From assembly GCA_019914945.1 (NCBI GenBank), contig CM034103.1:15714785-15778784 (forward strand): a stretch of 64,000 nt of DNA, read 5' to 3'. A model generated the notes under the pieces. It did no database searches. It was not told the origin of the DNA and worked only from the letters and a program-made list of their open reading frames with translations. Position 1 is the stretch's first letter; every line of letters begins with the position of its first letter. The translations under genes and the position numbers were made by a program. Positions 35,318-47,156 of this stretch are shown one piece after another. Source of the DNA: Typha latifolia (lineage: Eukaryota; Streptophyta; Magnoliopsida; Poales; Typhaceae).

Positions 35318-36719
35318 CCCTTGCCCTTCTGCTAGGGTTTGGTCTTTCGAGATCCGAATGGAGATGAAATCCAAGAGGAAGAAACGAATGGAACGGTCTA
35401 CTTCTGGGGGACGACTCACGACGAGGACTGTAAGTTAAAGTTGTCTTTGTGGAGGATTTGGAAACGTTACTTAGGCGGAGGCACTACTAATAATATGGTT
35501 AGGTTGTCTAATAAAGAGATTTATCCGATAATTAATTCAATAGATTTCTATCCTAACTATTATGACGGTTTGTTAACGAGGTATAAATGAGCTAAATTCT
35601 ATCGTTTGTGTGATTAGCTAGTGATTAATCAGCTCAAGGCTCAAGCTTGGGTTGATTAAATTTTATTAAGCAATCGAAGTTTAACACCCCTAAATTCTCA
35701 TTCCAGATAATAATATTAGATGCATTTTATTAATTTTTTAACAGTAAATTTTATTTTGTCAAATAAATTTCATTATATTATATTATATTTTTAAATTTTG
35801 ATTCCAAATTCAATTCTAATTTTAATATAGTTATATATAACTACTACATTTTTTTTCTCAATATTTGGAGGGTCTTCTTTGTTTGATTTGATGTAGGTTG
35901 TTGTTATGTTAGCCTACTTTAAATATTGGTCCAAATTTATTAGAATTATATGGAACTGACTTAAACCCCCTATTTTAGAGTTGTGGCATGCTTTATTTAC
36001 TCTGTTTTTTCGTCATTTAGGCTTGATATAATTTCTTATCTATTTTGTTGTTAATGTTTGGTAAGTTTTGAGCCTTGTTTAAATTCTCTCTCTATTTCTT
36101 ATATGTATTAGTCTCTGTTGATTATAACCTTGTGATTAAAATTTTCTCTAATATATATATATATATATAACAATTTGATGAAAAATGTAATTAGAATTCC
36201 GAATAATAGGACTTATGATGACTGATATCAACTGTGAGATTAAATACTAATTAAGTACTAGTAACTTTCCCCCAAATATAAGAGGTCTTGAACTCAATTT
36301 TATCACATAATCCACCGAATCAGATCTGACACACCCAAAAGAAATTAGAGAAAAAAAGATAAAAAAATAAATAAATTGGGAAGTCAACGATCAGGAGGAT
36401 AGGCATTGACCAAAGCGATAAGATCTGTGCACAGTCGGATCAGCCACCGATACTTACTTTTCTAATCTCCGGTGGGGCCCAAAGAATACCAATTCCGTAC
36501 AAAGTTTAATGTAATCTTCCGTGTCTCCACGTCGCTACTAAATCGAAATCAAACGTATAATTGAAAGAAGAGAGAGACCGCCTTCTTCCCTCCCCTTTTT
36601 TATCCGCGCCGCCCAGGTATTCTTTCTGCTCCTCAGCCCTAATTTTTCGCAATCGGCGCCCGATCCTTGAGTCTCGGACTCCCGGTTCACGAATTCGAGG
36701 CCAGGAAGCGAAAGAGGAG
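35318..36719. promoter_or_regulatory. Divergent intergenic region between COV-like and CCDC25-like genes
   Basis: The 1.4 kb between two head-to-head start codons holds both promoters. The COV-side leader (to about 35440) is GC-rich. 35460-36350 is AT-rich and includes a (TA)n tract near 36150-36168. Positions 35585-35692 end in AACACCCCTA and carry GCTC-rich DNA, reminiscent of the end of the hAT-like element at 17306-18079. The plus-strand leader from about 36560 is C/T-rich. No TATA box stands out. Confidence 0.45.
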
Positions 36720-39679
36720 ATGGTTTTCTACTTCAAAGCGCGGCCGGAGGTTGGGGATTTCACCATCTTCATGGGATTGGACAAGCACGAGAACGAGGAG
36801 CTCATCAAGTACGGATTCCCCGAGGACATCTGGTAACTACTGTCTCTGTTCTCATGTGGTTAAATTCCGTTGGTATCTTTGAGCTTGGAGTGAAAAATTG
36901 GGCGCACATTAGGGTGTAAGTTTGAGTTGGGATAAGAGGAAAGCCAATGTAGTTTCTTCTTTTGTAGTTCTAACTCGCAGGGGCTTACAAGTTTGAGCTT
37001 GCCTGTTTCGGATTCAAGTTTCATCCTTTGGCACATTTTTGCTTGTAAGATTGAGATCAATATGGCGGGATAGCAATCAAGATCACCTATATAGGAGAAA
37101 TCTTCACTTTTGATAAAAAAAAATGTTGGGAATTTCTTTATACTCTTTCAAAAATCAGTATTTCGCTGGCCACCTTCAAATACTGGAAAGCATTGTCCGT
37201 CTTGTAGAACTTTCGCCCTGGCATCCGGTACTTGGAATGATGTATTCACTTGTTATTATTTGTTCTATGTAGAGATTTACCTGCACGAGGGAATTTGTTC
37301 TTTTAGGTCATGATATGGCTGAATCTATTCAGTGTCTCTACGGCTTTATAAAGCATGGGCCAAATGACTGGATTGATTGCTCTTGCAGGTTTCATGTAGA
37401 TAAAATGTCCTCTGCTCATGTTTATTTGAGATTGAACAAAGGCCAGACGATAGATGATATAAATGAAGGCTTGCTGGAAGATTGTGTACAGCTCGTCAAA
37501 GCTAACTCCATTCAGGGCAAATATCTCTTTGCACAATCTTCTTTGTTGTCTTCCTAATCACTGTTATTTCATCATGCTCACTCGAGACTTCCAAAGAACT
37601 ATTCAATTAGTATTTGTCTATGTAATTTAGATGGAAACAGTAGATTATTCTCTTTCTCTTATCTGTTACCCCTTCATGAATCATCACTGTGGTACCTTAT
37701 TATGTTCATCTATGTATTAATCGCTCTTGTATATAAAGGTCCTCTTATTCATTCTGTGACATGGATTTCTTTGCAGGAAATAAGGTGAATAATGTTGATG
37801 TTGTTTATACACCATGGTATAATCTGAAGAAGACCCCTTCAATGGATGTTGGGCAAGTTGGCTTTCTCAACTCTAAGATGGTTGGTGGCTATTTCTAAAA
37901 GTTTAATGTGATAACTAACATTTCTTGATCATTTGGATCTCTAATTTTGTAAAACATTTTTCAAATGTTGTTGGAAGGAGCCATAAGTACTTAATTAGTT
38001 ATAATAACATAAACTCTTTTCAGACCTGCCTTTTGATTGGTTAAACAATCAGAGCAAGAGAATCACCAGTGCTGGGACATTTCCCTTCTTAAAGTAAGAT
38101 AGCATTTGTTTGTCATCTAAGATGTATGGTGAAAATGGACAATTGATAACCAAATATTGGTTGAACAGATCAGAAATATGTTATATTTTTCATCTAACAA
38201 TCCAGTTTTTAATTTTTTGTTGAGACCCTCAGGGAGCCGTTTTTCTAGCACTAACAAATTATTCACTGTCATATTATTACAATTTTATAGTAATGTATGA
38301 GAAGCTTTTCAAGTTAGCATGATCATGGACATACATACAAGGGAGCTACCATGACGAAAGATTCTTCTTTTTTTTAAGATCTTAAATCATGAATAATTCT
38401 GTTCAAGTCTCCATATTTGGTTATACTGCTCTACACTTCTTCCACAACTATTAGGCTCCTTCCTGTGGATATTTTTCAGAAATTGTATTTAACACTCTTT
38501 TTTGTTTCTAGGTACGCACTGTGAGAGTTGAGAAGCGCATTAATGAAATTGTCAATAGGTTGAATAAGACGAAAGTAGAAAGGAAGCCAGATTTGAAAGG
38601 TAAGATTCTAAAGTAAGTCATATCTATCTTTTTTTTCTTATCAAAATAATGTTTCACTTTTGTCAAATGATTTTATTTGCTTGTTTGGCCGTACCTACTT
38701 GCTCCGGAGCTTGTATTTGCCGAGATGATATTTTCTAACTGTGTAGTAAACCACAGGTCAGTAACACAATAATGTATCACTTTTAGTGTGTTTGTTAGGA
38801 CAATTGCTTGCTTCAGAGTTTGCTGTTTCTTCCCAGTGTTTACCTACTGACCTTTACATCCCTGCTTTTGATTGCTTCAGAATAATCATCATACGTTTGA
38901 TTGTTGTAGCGTATATGCGCCGCAAAAAAAAAAAGAAAAGGGAAAAGAAAAATTATATAGTAAATTTTTTTTTCAATTTTCTTATGAATTAAGTCAACTG
39001 CTTCTTGATGAATTATTTACCATAAAGGTGGGCATTTAGTAAGATCATCCATTCATCCTAATTGTTACTCTGGAAGAAAATATTATTTGTTCCTAATTAT
39101 ACTACTCTCCTGTAATCTTGTAAGTAGGTTTATTATCCCCAAGTGATTGTCGTTTATTTAGTATTGTTGGTTTTATTCTCTGTACAGCTGAGAGAGAGGC
39201 AGTAAGTGCTGCAGAAAGAGCTGAAAAGAAGCTTCATCTGAGAGAGAAAGTAAGTTTTGTTTTAATTCCTTAATCAGTCAGAAAACTTTCTTTCTGGTGA
39301 GATTTCTGACTCACTGTTTTTGTGCTTTCCACTGGAAAGAAAAATAGGTTTACAGACATTAAAGATTAGAACAATCATTAGTGGGTAAAATTTAAAAACT
39401 TAAAAAAAATTCCCTGCTATGACAGTAGGTAATATATAAGTTTGCGCATATCATTCAACTACTTTAGAGTGACTCTTTCTCCCACAATGACATCTTACCT
39501 CACCTGGACTACTACTTTTCCCACAGAAACGCCGAGAAGAGATGGAAAGGCTTGAGAAGGAAAGACAAGCAGAGATACGAAGTTACAAGGGTCTGATGGT
39601 CTCAGAGAAGATGACTTCCAACAAGCAAATTGCATCAGCAAGCAAGTCCTTGCAGGAACTCGAAGATGATTTTATGTGA
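36720..39679 (+). CDS. CCDC25-like protein (NFACT-R domain)
   Basis: Six exons: 36720-36832, 37389-37516, 37777-37880, 38512-38599, 39188-39249, 39527-39679; 215 residues, against 208 in human CCDC25. The N-terminal NFACT-R (DUF814) domain includes [20 protein letters not shown], a [20 protein letters not shown] block and [21 protein letters not shown] long charged coiled coil follows from about residue 115 ([20 protein letters not shown]) with a C-terminal Ser-rich tail. Relatives of this domain act in ribosome quality control and tRNA-linked RNA binding; the human protein is also reported as a DNA sensor. The role of the plant protein is not established. The intron after exon 2 starts with GC instead of GT (37517-37518). 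Confidence 0.9.
37517..37776 (+). other. GC-AG intron in the CCDC25-like gene
   Basis: Exon 2 ends ATTCAGG and the intron begins GCAAAT; the acceptor is TTTGCAG at 37770-37776. The join gives the codon G|GA and the peptide [17 protein letters not shown], which matches the family. No GT nearby keeps the required phase. GC-AG is the commonest non-canonical class in plants (about one percent of introns). Confidence 0.8.
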
Positions 39680-42365
39680 GCCAGCTCAATATATACATCT
39701 GAAGGAGAAACGTCAAATTCGGAACATTGTCTGTGATATGATGAGTGATCTTGCGGTGAACTGAAAGCTATAATTGGGACGTTGGAAGTATTATTGTGTG
39801 GTTCCATGATGACTTTCTTTCAATCTGTCACATATCTCATATAAAATTAATGATAACATATATTGAGTGGATTACAAGTGTTGTGGCCTTGTGGGGGTAT
39901 TCATAGATAGTCTAATGTTCGTTGATTACTTGTAAATTCTAGATATCAATCCTGCATTTGTTGGCTATAATCCTTACCCCTTATTTAGCCGTCTTTGAAC
40001 TCTGTAAGTGCCATTCAACTATTCAAGATCCACCAAAACGACAATGAATTTATGCTCCACCCAAACTTTTTTCTGTTTTTCCCCCTTCTAAATCAAACTA
40101 GCTGCTGCATTTTTTTATTCTTCGGCAGAGGTCATTACCAGGAACACTAATAATTTTGGTTCGTGTTTTTCAAGAATAATTTAATCCATCTCTTAAATAT
40201 AAATTAGATATATCTATAACTTTTCTATCATATGGTTATTTGATTATAAATAATTACTTTAAATAATATATACAAAAATTTATTGGTTACTAAACTGTGA
40301 ATATGTTAGCGGTATTAAAAATCTTACTTAAAAAAATACATAATTTTATTATACATCTTCACCCATGATAAGATTTTATATATAATTTATTATGTAATTA
40401 CCTTATATTTATATAAGGTTTGATCAAAATATAAAGTTTAGGGTTTAGAGTTTAGCATAAATGAGTGTTTGGTTATAAATATCACGAGAAGTGTTATTAC
40501 ATAAACTTCACCAACAAGACATAAGGCATGGATAATTATTTTCACTCACAAGAGGGAAATTAATAAAACGCAATAATCTCCAACTTTGAAGACCAGATAA
40601 TATACATCCTTAATGATGTAAATTTTGCAGCCATGTCCAACTGGATACCACATTATTTAGTGTTCCCATATTTAATCTATTTATCAGCTGGGGATAGATT
40701 GGGACTTGTGAATAAGACAACAATATGGAACTATCTCGGAAGGATTCAAAGACAGTAGTTACCTTCCTCTTTGCTGAAGGGGGACTGTCTTGGCATGCAA
40801 GAAGTACTCTGCATATGAAAGAAAGTTCACAGTTATTGAACATGGAAAGAACGAAATATTACATTTATAAGATAAATTTCATCTTAATTCTTGAAACTTT
40901 GTATAGCAAGTGTATGTTAGGTACAGTGGAGAGACACGATCCCTCTGGGATGCATCATAAACACTCCAATAAACATCAGACACTACGAAACAAGAAGCTG
41001 CTTCAAGCTCTCACTCCGTGTCTACAGGATGGCAACCTTATTTATCATCAGAACAGGAGCACTCCCCAATCAACATCTACTAATGAAATATTTAGAAGAA
41101 CAAAGCTCTTGAATAACCTTATGGCACCTTCTGGTGAATGCAAACATCTGCTTAATGTACCTAGAGTCTGCTGCTTGCAGAACAAAGCATTAAGTAGTGG
41201 TCGAAGCTATTTGCTACAAAAAAGATTTCCTTGTGTGCTGCTGATAACATAACCTATCAGGTAAAAAGCAGTATTCCAAGGAGAAGAATAACCATATATT
41301 AGGAACCAGCGGATCATATTAGTCATGGAGATTTAGACAGATATACACTATCACATATTGAGCTCTAAAATTTACGCAGAGCTAGTTAAATGATTTAGAC
41401 CGACAGGTGCATTCATGACCTAAATCAGTAAGTCTCTTATTGGTGACGAACAAACTCACTGGCCATAATGGTGTACCTTTGCGAATTCTTCCGTTGGATG
41501 GAATTATCATGAAATTAATATACAAACAAAACTGATGTTTGAAGCAAAAGTTTAAATTATTGCAAATAGATATTATGATATATCCATAAATATAATAAAT
41601 TAATAGTCATCATCCAAAATTTTCTCGCAATAACACGAGGTTGACTAGATCCTAGATGTAATAAAAAAATGAGAAAACTTCAGAAGAATTTGTTAGATTT
41701 AAATGACCAGTTAACAATCTAATAATAAACCCATTAAAAATTGGTGCCAATTTGTGAGCAAAGGAAAATAAGACAACAGAGTATAAGAAAAGCTTTTCTT
41801 TTTTGGTCAACATTCAGTTCAGATAAGTCCTAAATAGTACGAAATAAATCAAATATTCCTTGCAGAATTAGGTGTAATCAAGTCTTTTTCATCTTTAATT
41901 TGTCTAATCAAATTGGCAAGAGTAAATCTGTAAATGGTACGACAACTTCCAGTTCAACAACAACAGCACAACACAACACAACACAACACATTAACAGCCA
42001 AGTGGTTCGGCAATGTGAATCCTTTTCCAGCCTCTAACTCTATCTAGTTCAAGGTTTAATATATTGCAGTAGAATTCAATCGCAATGTGAGTAAATCAAA
42101 GAGTAAAGTATGCGTCTAGTAGCACAAATGAATTCCAACACTCCGAAAAAAATTCTGGAATTATTGAAAGAAATTCCTAGGAACAGCATTAGATTAACAA
42201 ACGCGAGAATTAAAAAAAGAGAAAAAGAGAAAGGAGGATAATTCATATTTGTTCTCTAATTAAGGCAGAATAATTTGCAAAGTTTAAAGATATCTCAAAA
42301 ACAAAAACAAGGAAACAATCATTTTAGAAGCAGATGGAGATCCCGATCACTAACCATTCTTAGTC
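39680..42365. other. Intergenic region, no gene assigned
   Basis: The CCDC25-like 3' UTR occupies the first few hundred bases. A 175-codon plus frame at 40725-41252 is the longest open stretch, but its composition is irregular and I recognise no family. The (CAACA)n-like tract at 41958-41991 is a microsatellite. The rest is AT-rich. The last part (to 42365) is the 3' UTR of the minus-strand isomerase. Confidence 0.5.
41958..41991. repeat. CAACA-type microsatellite
   Basis: Repeated AACAC/ACAAC units over about 34 bp in intergenic DNA. Confidence 0.85.
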
Positions 42366-43121
42366 TCAAAGCTTAGACACGACCTTGTTCTGCTTCTGCT
42401 CATCGCTCTCCTCGACTAACCCCACTGCCCTACAAATTTCTGGAAAAGTCGACATCCGGATCGACGCGTACACCCCTCCGTCCCAATTCTTCGCCGCGAG
42501 TTCCTCCCCAAGCCTCATCGCCTCCTCCGCTGTCTCGGCGGCTCCGCCGCAAACCCGATCAACGATCCCCCTCTCCTTTGCTTCCTTCGCCGCGATCTTG
42601 CTCGCCCGCAACGCCACGTCGCGCAGCGCCCTCGGATAGGTGATCTTTTCCCGCATCACCGCCATGAAGTAGGGCGGGAAGGTGAGCCCTAGGTTGAGCT
42701 CGCTCATGTAGAGGACACCTCGATCGCCTCTCATGAGCACGTAATCATGGGAGAGGGCGAGGAGGAGCCCCGCAGCGGCGGCGTGGCCGGTGACGGCGGC
42801 GATTGTCGGCATGGGAAGGGAGAAGAAGTCGGCGACGACGGGGGCGAAGAGCGCGACTAGGGATCCGAGACGCGCGCGTGCAGCGGAGAGGGATCCTGCG
42901 GCGTTGGCCCAGGCGAGATCGAAGCCATTGGAGAAGAAGCGGCCCTCGGCGACTGTGACGAGGGCGGCGCCGCCGCCTCCTTTGGCGGACGAGGAGGGGG
43001 AGGAGCGGACGGTGGCGAGGGCGGATCGGAGGGAGGAGATGAGATCAGCGTCAAGGCGGTGCTCACCGTCGCCTGTGAGGGTGAGGACGAAGACGCGGCC
43101 GCGCTTCTCGAGAGTACACAT
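42366..43121 (-). CDS. ECI2: Peroxisomal delta3,delta2-enoyl-CoA isomerase
   Basis: An intronless gene for 251 residues in the crotonase fold. It begins MCTLEKRGRVFVLTLTGDGE, as plant ECI proteins do, and shows the FFSNGFDLAWA block (about residues 62-72), the oxyanion-hole region TGHAAAAGLLLALSHDYVLM and SELNLGLTFP. It ends in SKL, a canonical PTS1 signal, so import into peroxisomes is expected. The enzyme shifts cis-3/trans-3 double bonds to trans-2 so that unsaturated fatty acids can continue through beta-oxidation. Third codon positions are mostly G or C, and the central 60 codons are extremely Ala/Gly/Ser-rich. ECI2 or its close paralogues (ECI1, ECI3) cannot be told apart here. Confidence 0.9.
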   Translation of the reverse strand: MCTLEKRGRVFVLTLTGDGEHRLDADLISSLRSALATVRSSPSSSAKGGGGAALVTVAEGRFFSNGFDLAWANAAGSLSAARARLGSLVALFAPVVADFFSLPMPTIAAVTGHAAAAGLLLALSHDYVLMRGDRGVLYMSELNLGLTFPPYFMAVMREKITYPRALRDVALRASKIAAKEAKERGIVDRVCGGAAETAEEAMRLGEELAAKNWDGGVYASIRMSTFPEICRAVGLVEESDEQKQNKVVSKL

Positions 43122-44145
43122 CGTTCGTATGGTTACTTTGACTCCCCTTCGTCCGTAGTTGGGATAGAACCGTCTTCTAGCTTCTTAGTGCATCGGAAAG
43201 GCACATAGGAAATTCTATGCGGGCTCACCGGCATCAACGAAAGCGACGGTCTTATGCGTGAACAAGACGTAATTACTAGCGGTCGCAAAAGACCGGCGAG
43301 TTATTAATAAAGTCTTTCGGGGAAGTCCGATAAGATCCCGCTACGTTTATTGGGAACTGTAGATCTAGCACACGTGTCTCACTTCTTCACATAACCTCGT
43401 AAATTAACTTTTATATATAAAGTCAGTGGGTACTCTTTACTGTTACGAGTAGAATTAAATCTAACTTTAAATAATTATTTAAAAAAAATTATTTAGCAGT
43501 TTAGTTTAACCGTTAATAGCTCATCAGTGTGGTAGCATGAAGAAACAATTTGACATTCAACGAAGCATACGAATGATTTAGTATGTTAAATAAAATTTAG
43601 TAAAACTTAAGTGTCGTCTTATTTAGAGATTATTTATATTTTAACAGACCTATATTTAATCTTCGGACTTTATTAAAAATAAAATAAAATAAAATAAAGA
43701 AGGCCGGCCCAACTTCTTGGCTTTGCTTTGCTTCCTTGACTTACTGTGCACCTGTGCTCGTCGAGGACGTCCTCTTCCCCGGCCCAGGAGTACGGAGAAG
43801 ATTTAGCCCCTTGGCCCAGTACGATTATAAGGATGGAATAGGACCAAAACTTTGTGCCGTGATCTGGTGATATGTATTAGAACGTGTCAAGCTCTCCCCA
43901 AATTGCTCGAAATAGCTCACATCATACTGCCCAAGCAGCGACCGTCTCCGTTTAGGAGACAAACTATCCGAGTTCCATTACTTGCGTAAGCCCAAAAGAA
44001 GACTGCTCTGCAGCGCTGCATCATGCAAAATGGGAACTGAGGCAGATGCAATATATATCCAATACTGATCGATCTACAAATAACTCATGCATCTCTATTT
44101 ATGATCTTCGCATGCATGCATCGCATAAGTAGTCTTCTTATCACA
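43122..44145. other. Intergenic between the isomerase and pathogen-related genes
   Basis: Divergent arrangement: promoter of the minus-strand isomerase on the left and of the pathogen-related gene on the right. 43430-43700 is AT-rich. A (AAAAT)n-like stretch lies at 43676-43698. I see no coding region. A TATATAT motif at about 44051 lies 90 bp before the downstream ATG. Confidence 0.5.
44050..44058 (+). promoter_or_regulatory. Candidate TATA box of the pathogen-related gene
   Basis: AATATATAT about 90 bp upstream of the ATG at 44146. Assigned by motif and spacing only. Confidence 0.35.
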
Positions 44146-45007
44146 ATGGATTCAATAATGGGACACGAGTACAGATCTCACTTGGTTGGAGAGGGAGAGG
44201 CAAACACCCAGTGGAGGCACGGCTCTCCTCCCACCTACCACGTTGTCAACCGTCTCTTCGAATCAGAGCGAAGCAAGGTAACACTACTTTCATAGCTATC
44301 TAGCTTTAATTACGTGCGTGGTGTGAGAGCCGAGATATCCATTTTTAGGAATGGCCGAAAGGGTCTCTAGAAGAGATGGTGCAGAACGCCATCAAGACGT
44401 GGGAGTGGGAGATGGAGCTCTCCCACAAGACCCGCATCGGAGATTTGAAGTCCTTCAACCAGGCAAAGTTCAGGTACTCGGTCAACGGGAGGAAGGGATT
44501 GACCGGGGAGGAGGCGTTGACTTTGGGGAGCTACAACGCGCTGCTCCAGAGCTCCCTGCCGCCGGAGCTACGTGGCTACGACGCCGATGCCGAGAGTTTC
44601 GAGTCATCGCACGACGTGTTCCGGTCGGCGTTCCCTCGGGGATTTGAATGGGAGGCGGTCAACGTCTACTCCGGACCGCCGGTGATCACGTTCAAATTCT
44701 GGCATTGGGATCACATGGAAGGTACGTTTAAAGGGCATGAAGCTACGGGAGAGTTGGTTGAGTTCTACGAAATTACTATCCTTAAGGTACAAATTTCTTT
44801 CGTTACCAATCTTTATATTCTTTCGTAGCTATAAATAAATATAGATTATGTTTTAGTAACAAGCTAGTAACAAAGTTTAACTAAATTTTCATTTATATGC
44901 AGGTAGACGAGCAATTAAAGGCAGAGGAGGTTGAGATCTACTACGACCCCGGAGGAGAGCTATTGGGGCGGGGGGCTTCTCAAGGGCCCATGCCTCTCCT
45001 CCAATAG
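44146..45007 (+). CDS. Pathogen-related protein (NTF2/SnoaL-like fold)
   Basis: Three exons, 44146-44277, 44349-44786 and 44903-45007, give 224 residues. The protein matches the cereal 'pathogen-related protein' family along its length: NTQWRHGSPPTYHVVNRLFE, GSLEEMVQNAIKTWEWEMEL, VYSGPPVITFKFWHWDHMEG and FKGHEATGELVEFYEI. The family has a SnoaL/NTF2-like barrel and was first described from barley as a pathogen-induced transcript; its biochemical role is unknown. A second ATG at 44158 (MGHEYRS) could be the start, since relatives have a short N-terminus. There is no signal peptide, so a cytosolic location is likely. The C-terminus is short and ends PMPLLQ. Confidence 0.88.
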
Positions 45008-45830
45008 AGAAGCTTGCCCCTATTTCAAGTCGGAATAATTTGAATTATATTTTGCTTGCAATGAAGTAAGAGCTGGAGGCCGGAGAAATTAATATAATAC
45101 CTACTGCAATTTATGAACTTAGGAGGTTGTCACGCACTGCAGTGTAATTAAAGTTGCCAAAAGTTTAAGAGTCACCGTTCTGAATGTACCTTTGGATTGT
45201 AGCTATTGGCTAGATGTGCTTTAGTTTTAATACTTAACAGTAAGACTCTTTGATATACCTTTTTTTAAGATTTGATAATGTTTCCTTAGCAGACTAGAAA
45301 TCTAGAATATCACAATTGGGCCCCAGGCATTGAATCCATTAGCTTCGTTGTAAGAGGACGAAAAAGAAGGGGCAAATTAAGAGAGGCTCATGATGCTGCC
45401 CACCATTATTTGCCGATGACTGCTTACTCTATTGCCAGAGGAAGAAGCAATCTAAACCCCAAAGGAGAAAATTCCTAATTTTAAAGTAACAAGATCGGAC
45501 GTAGGTAATAAATATAATAGCGGAAGAAAAATCAGGTGCCGTGCACGTGTCTGATTGATACTCTCAAACGGCTAATGCCACGGCCATTTATAGCGTTTCT
45601 GAACTCGTGAACTGAAGCATCGCCAATCATGTCTTGCCGAATGCCGAGCCCGCCGGATGTAGGAAATTCCTCCGACCAAAGGTGCACACCATCCTCTGCC
45701 ATGCTATAAAGCTAAAAGCCTAAAAAAGCTCCACTATCAAACACAAACCTCGGAAATCCCACTATTTTCAACTCCCTCCCAGTCCCAGAAGACCCCTGCT
45801 CCTCTCCCTGCCTCACTGAAACCTCCATCC
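45008..45830. other. Intergenic; 3' UTR and RLP promoter
   Basis: The first 250 bp are the pathogen-related 3' UTR. I see no gene. The last 170 bp are the promoter and C/T-rich leader of the receptor-like protein. Confidence 0.55.
45705..45710 (+). promoter_or_regulatory. TATA box of the RLP51-like gene
   Basis: TATAAA in the context ATGCTATAAAGCTAAA, 121 bp before the ATG at 45831, followed by a C-rich leader. Confidence 0.55.
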
Positions 45831-47156
45831 ATGGATCCCAAAACCACCCTCTCTCTCCTCCTCCTCCTCCTCCTCCTCTCGTCCATCCATGTCACTTCCA
45901 CCGCCATCCATGACCATCCCATTCCTCCATCTCCAAGCCCAACCTCCTCTCCCCGGGCCCGCGAGCCTGGCCCAATAACCTCGTCGCCCTCCTCCTCCTC
46001 TTCCACCCTCGACCCACGCCAACTCACCGCCCTCCAATCTATAGGCCTTCCCGTCTCCCACCGTGACCCTTGCTCCTCCTCTAACTCCACCGTCACGTGC
46101 GATGCCTCCTCCCCCTTCCGCCACGTCACTTCCCTCCTCCTCGCCAACTGCTCCCCCGACCTCGACCTCTCCCCCACCGCCCTCCGCTCCCTCTCCTCCT
46201 CCCTTCACTCCCTCTCCTTCCTCAACTGCCCCATTACTCCCCCGAAGCACCTCCCTTTCCTCCTCCCCCTCCTCTCCTCCTTCTCCACCGCCGGCTCCCT
46301 CCGCCGCGTCTCCGGCGTCTGGCTCGCCCGCCTCCGCAACCTCACCTTCCTCTCCGTCGTCGGCGTCCCCGTCGTCGCCACCCAACCCATCGTTATAGTC
46401 TCTCAAATGCGTAACCTCACCTCGCTCACCATCTCCAATGCCAACCTCTCCGGCTTGGTCCCGCACCATTGGCATTCCCTCGAACTGACACACATCGATT
46501 TCTCCTCCAATCACCTCACGGGACCGATACCCAGTTCGATTAGCGTCTTGGGCTCTCTCGAAAGCATAAATCTTTGCTCGAATAAGCTCTCCGGAGTCGT
46601 CCCTGACTCGATTGGGGACTTGGCTTCCCTCAAGAACGCGACTTTATCCAACAACTCGCTGTCCGGGCAGATACCCACTTCGGTTTCGGAGCTGTCCGAG
46701 CTTGTCCACCTCGATCTGAGCTTTAACCAGTTCAATGGAAGCATACCCAAGTTCTTCTCCGAGATGAAGCGGCTCAAGGTGCTCAATTTGGAGAACAATA
46801 ACTTCCAAGGGGTGGTTCCGTTCAATGCATCCTTCATTGCTCGGCTTCAGGTCTTCAAGGTGGGAGGTAATAGTAACCTCTGTTACAACCACACCTTGCT
46901 TTCCTCAAAGCTCAAGCTTGGGATTGCGCCGTGTGACAGGCACGGACATCCGGTCTCGCCGCCGCCCGACCTGTCGACTCGTTCGGACTCCTCGGATTAT
47001 TCGGAGGACGACGGAAACGATGGAGGAGACGACAGTGGAAATGGTGGTCAAGGCCACCATGGGCCTAGCAAGCTAGTGCTCGGAGTGGCCATTGGATTGT
47101 CTTGCTTGGTCTTCTTGGTATTATTCCTCGTTTGCCTCTCCAAGGTGTGTGGATGA
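45831..47156 (+). CDS. LRR receptor-like protein, RLP51/SNC2-like
   Basis: An intronless gene for 441 residues. A signal peptide ([19 protein letters not shown], residues 7-25) precedes a Pro/Ser-rich stretch, an N-terminal LRR cap with paired cysteines ([12 protein letters not shown]) and about six clear leucine-rich repeats between residues 190 and 345 (for example [20 protein letters not shown] and [20 protein letters not shown]). The juxtamembrane part has [20 protein letters not shown] and an acidic Asp/Glu stretch. The membrane helix (415-437) carries a GxxxG motif at 418-422, and only a few residues follow. There is no kinase domain. Arabidopsis SNC2/RLP51 has the same build and signals in immunity with partner kinases. 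The adjacent CESA8-class gene supports this identity. Confidence 0.85.
   Translation: MDPKTTLSLLLLLLLLSSIHVTSTAIHDHPIPPSPSPTSSPRAREPGPITSSPSSSSSTLDPRQLTALQSIGLPVSHRDPCSSSNSTVTCDASSPFRHVTSLLLANCSPDLDLSPTALRSLSSSLHSLSFLNCPITPPKHLPFLLPLLSSFSTAGSLRRVSGVWLARLRNLTFLSVVGVPVVATQPIVIVSQMRNLTSLTISNANLSGLVPHHWHSLELTHIDFSSNHLTGPIPSSISVLGSLESINLCSNKLSGVVPDSIGDLASLKNATLSNNSLSGQIPTSVSELSELVHLDLSFNQFNGSIPKFFSEMKRLKVLNLENNNFQGVVPFNASFIARLQVFKVGGNSNLCYNHTLLSSKLKLGIAPCDRHGHPVSPPPDLSTRSDSSDYSEDDGNDGGDDSGNGGQGHHGPSKLVLGVAIGLSCLVFLVLFLVCLSKVCG

Noticed and set aside
42790..43158. 122-codon Arg/Ala-rich plus frame over the isomerase
   Set aside because: Shadow of the GC-rich isomerase, which has family motifs and an SKL terminus on the minus strand.
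46063..46414. Two Pro/Ser-rich plus frames inside the RLP51-like gene
   Set aside because: Alternative frames of the same C-rich stretch; the LRR-coding frame is continuous through them.
45813..46514. Long Glu/Gly/Arg-rich minus frames over the RLP51-like gene
   Set aside because: Shadow of a GC-rich gene with repeated CTC/CCT codons. The plus frame has a signal peptide, LRRs and a membrane helix.
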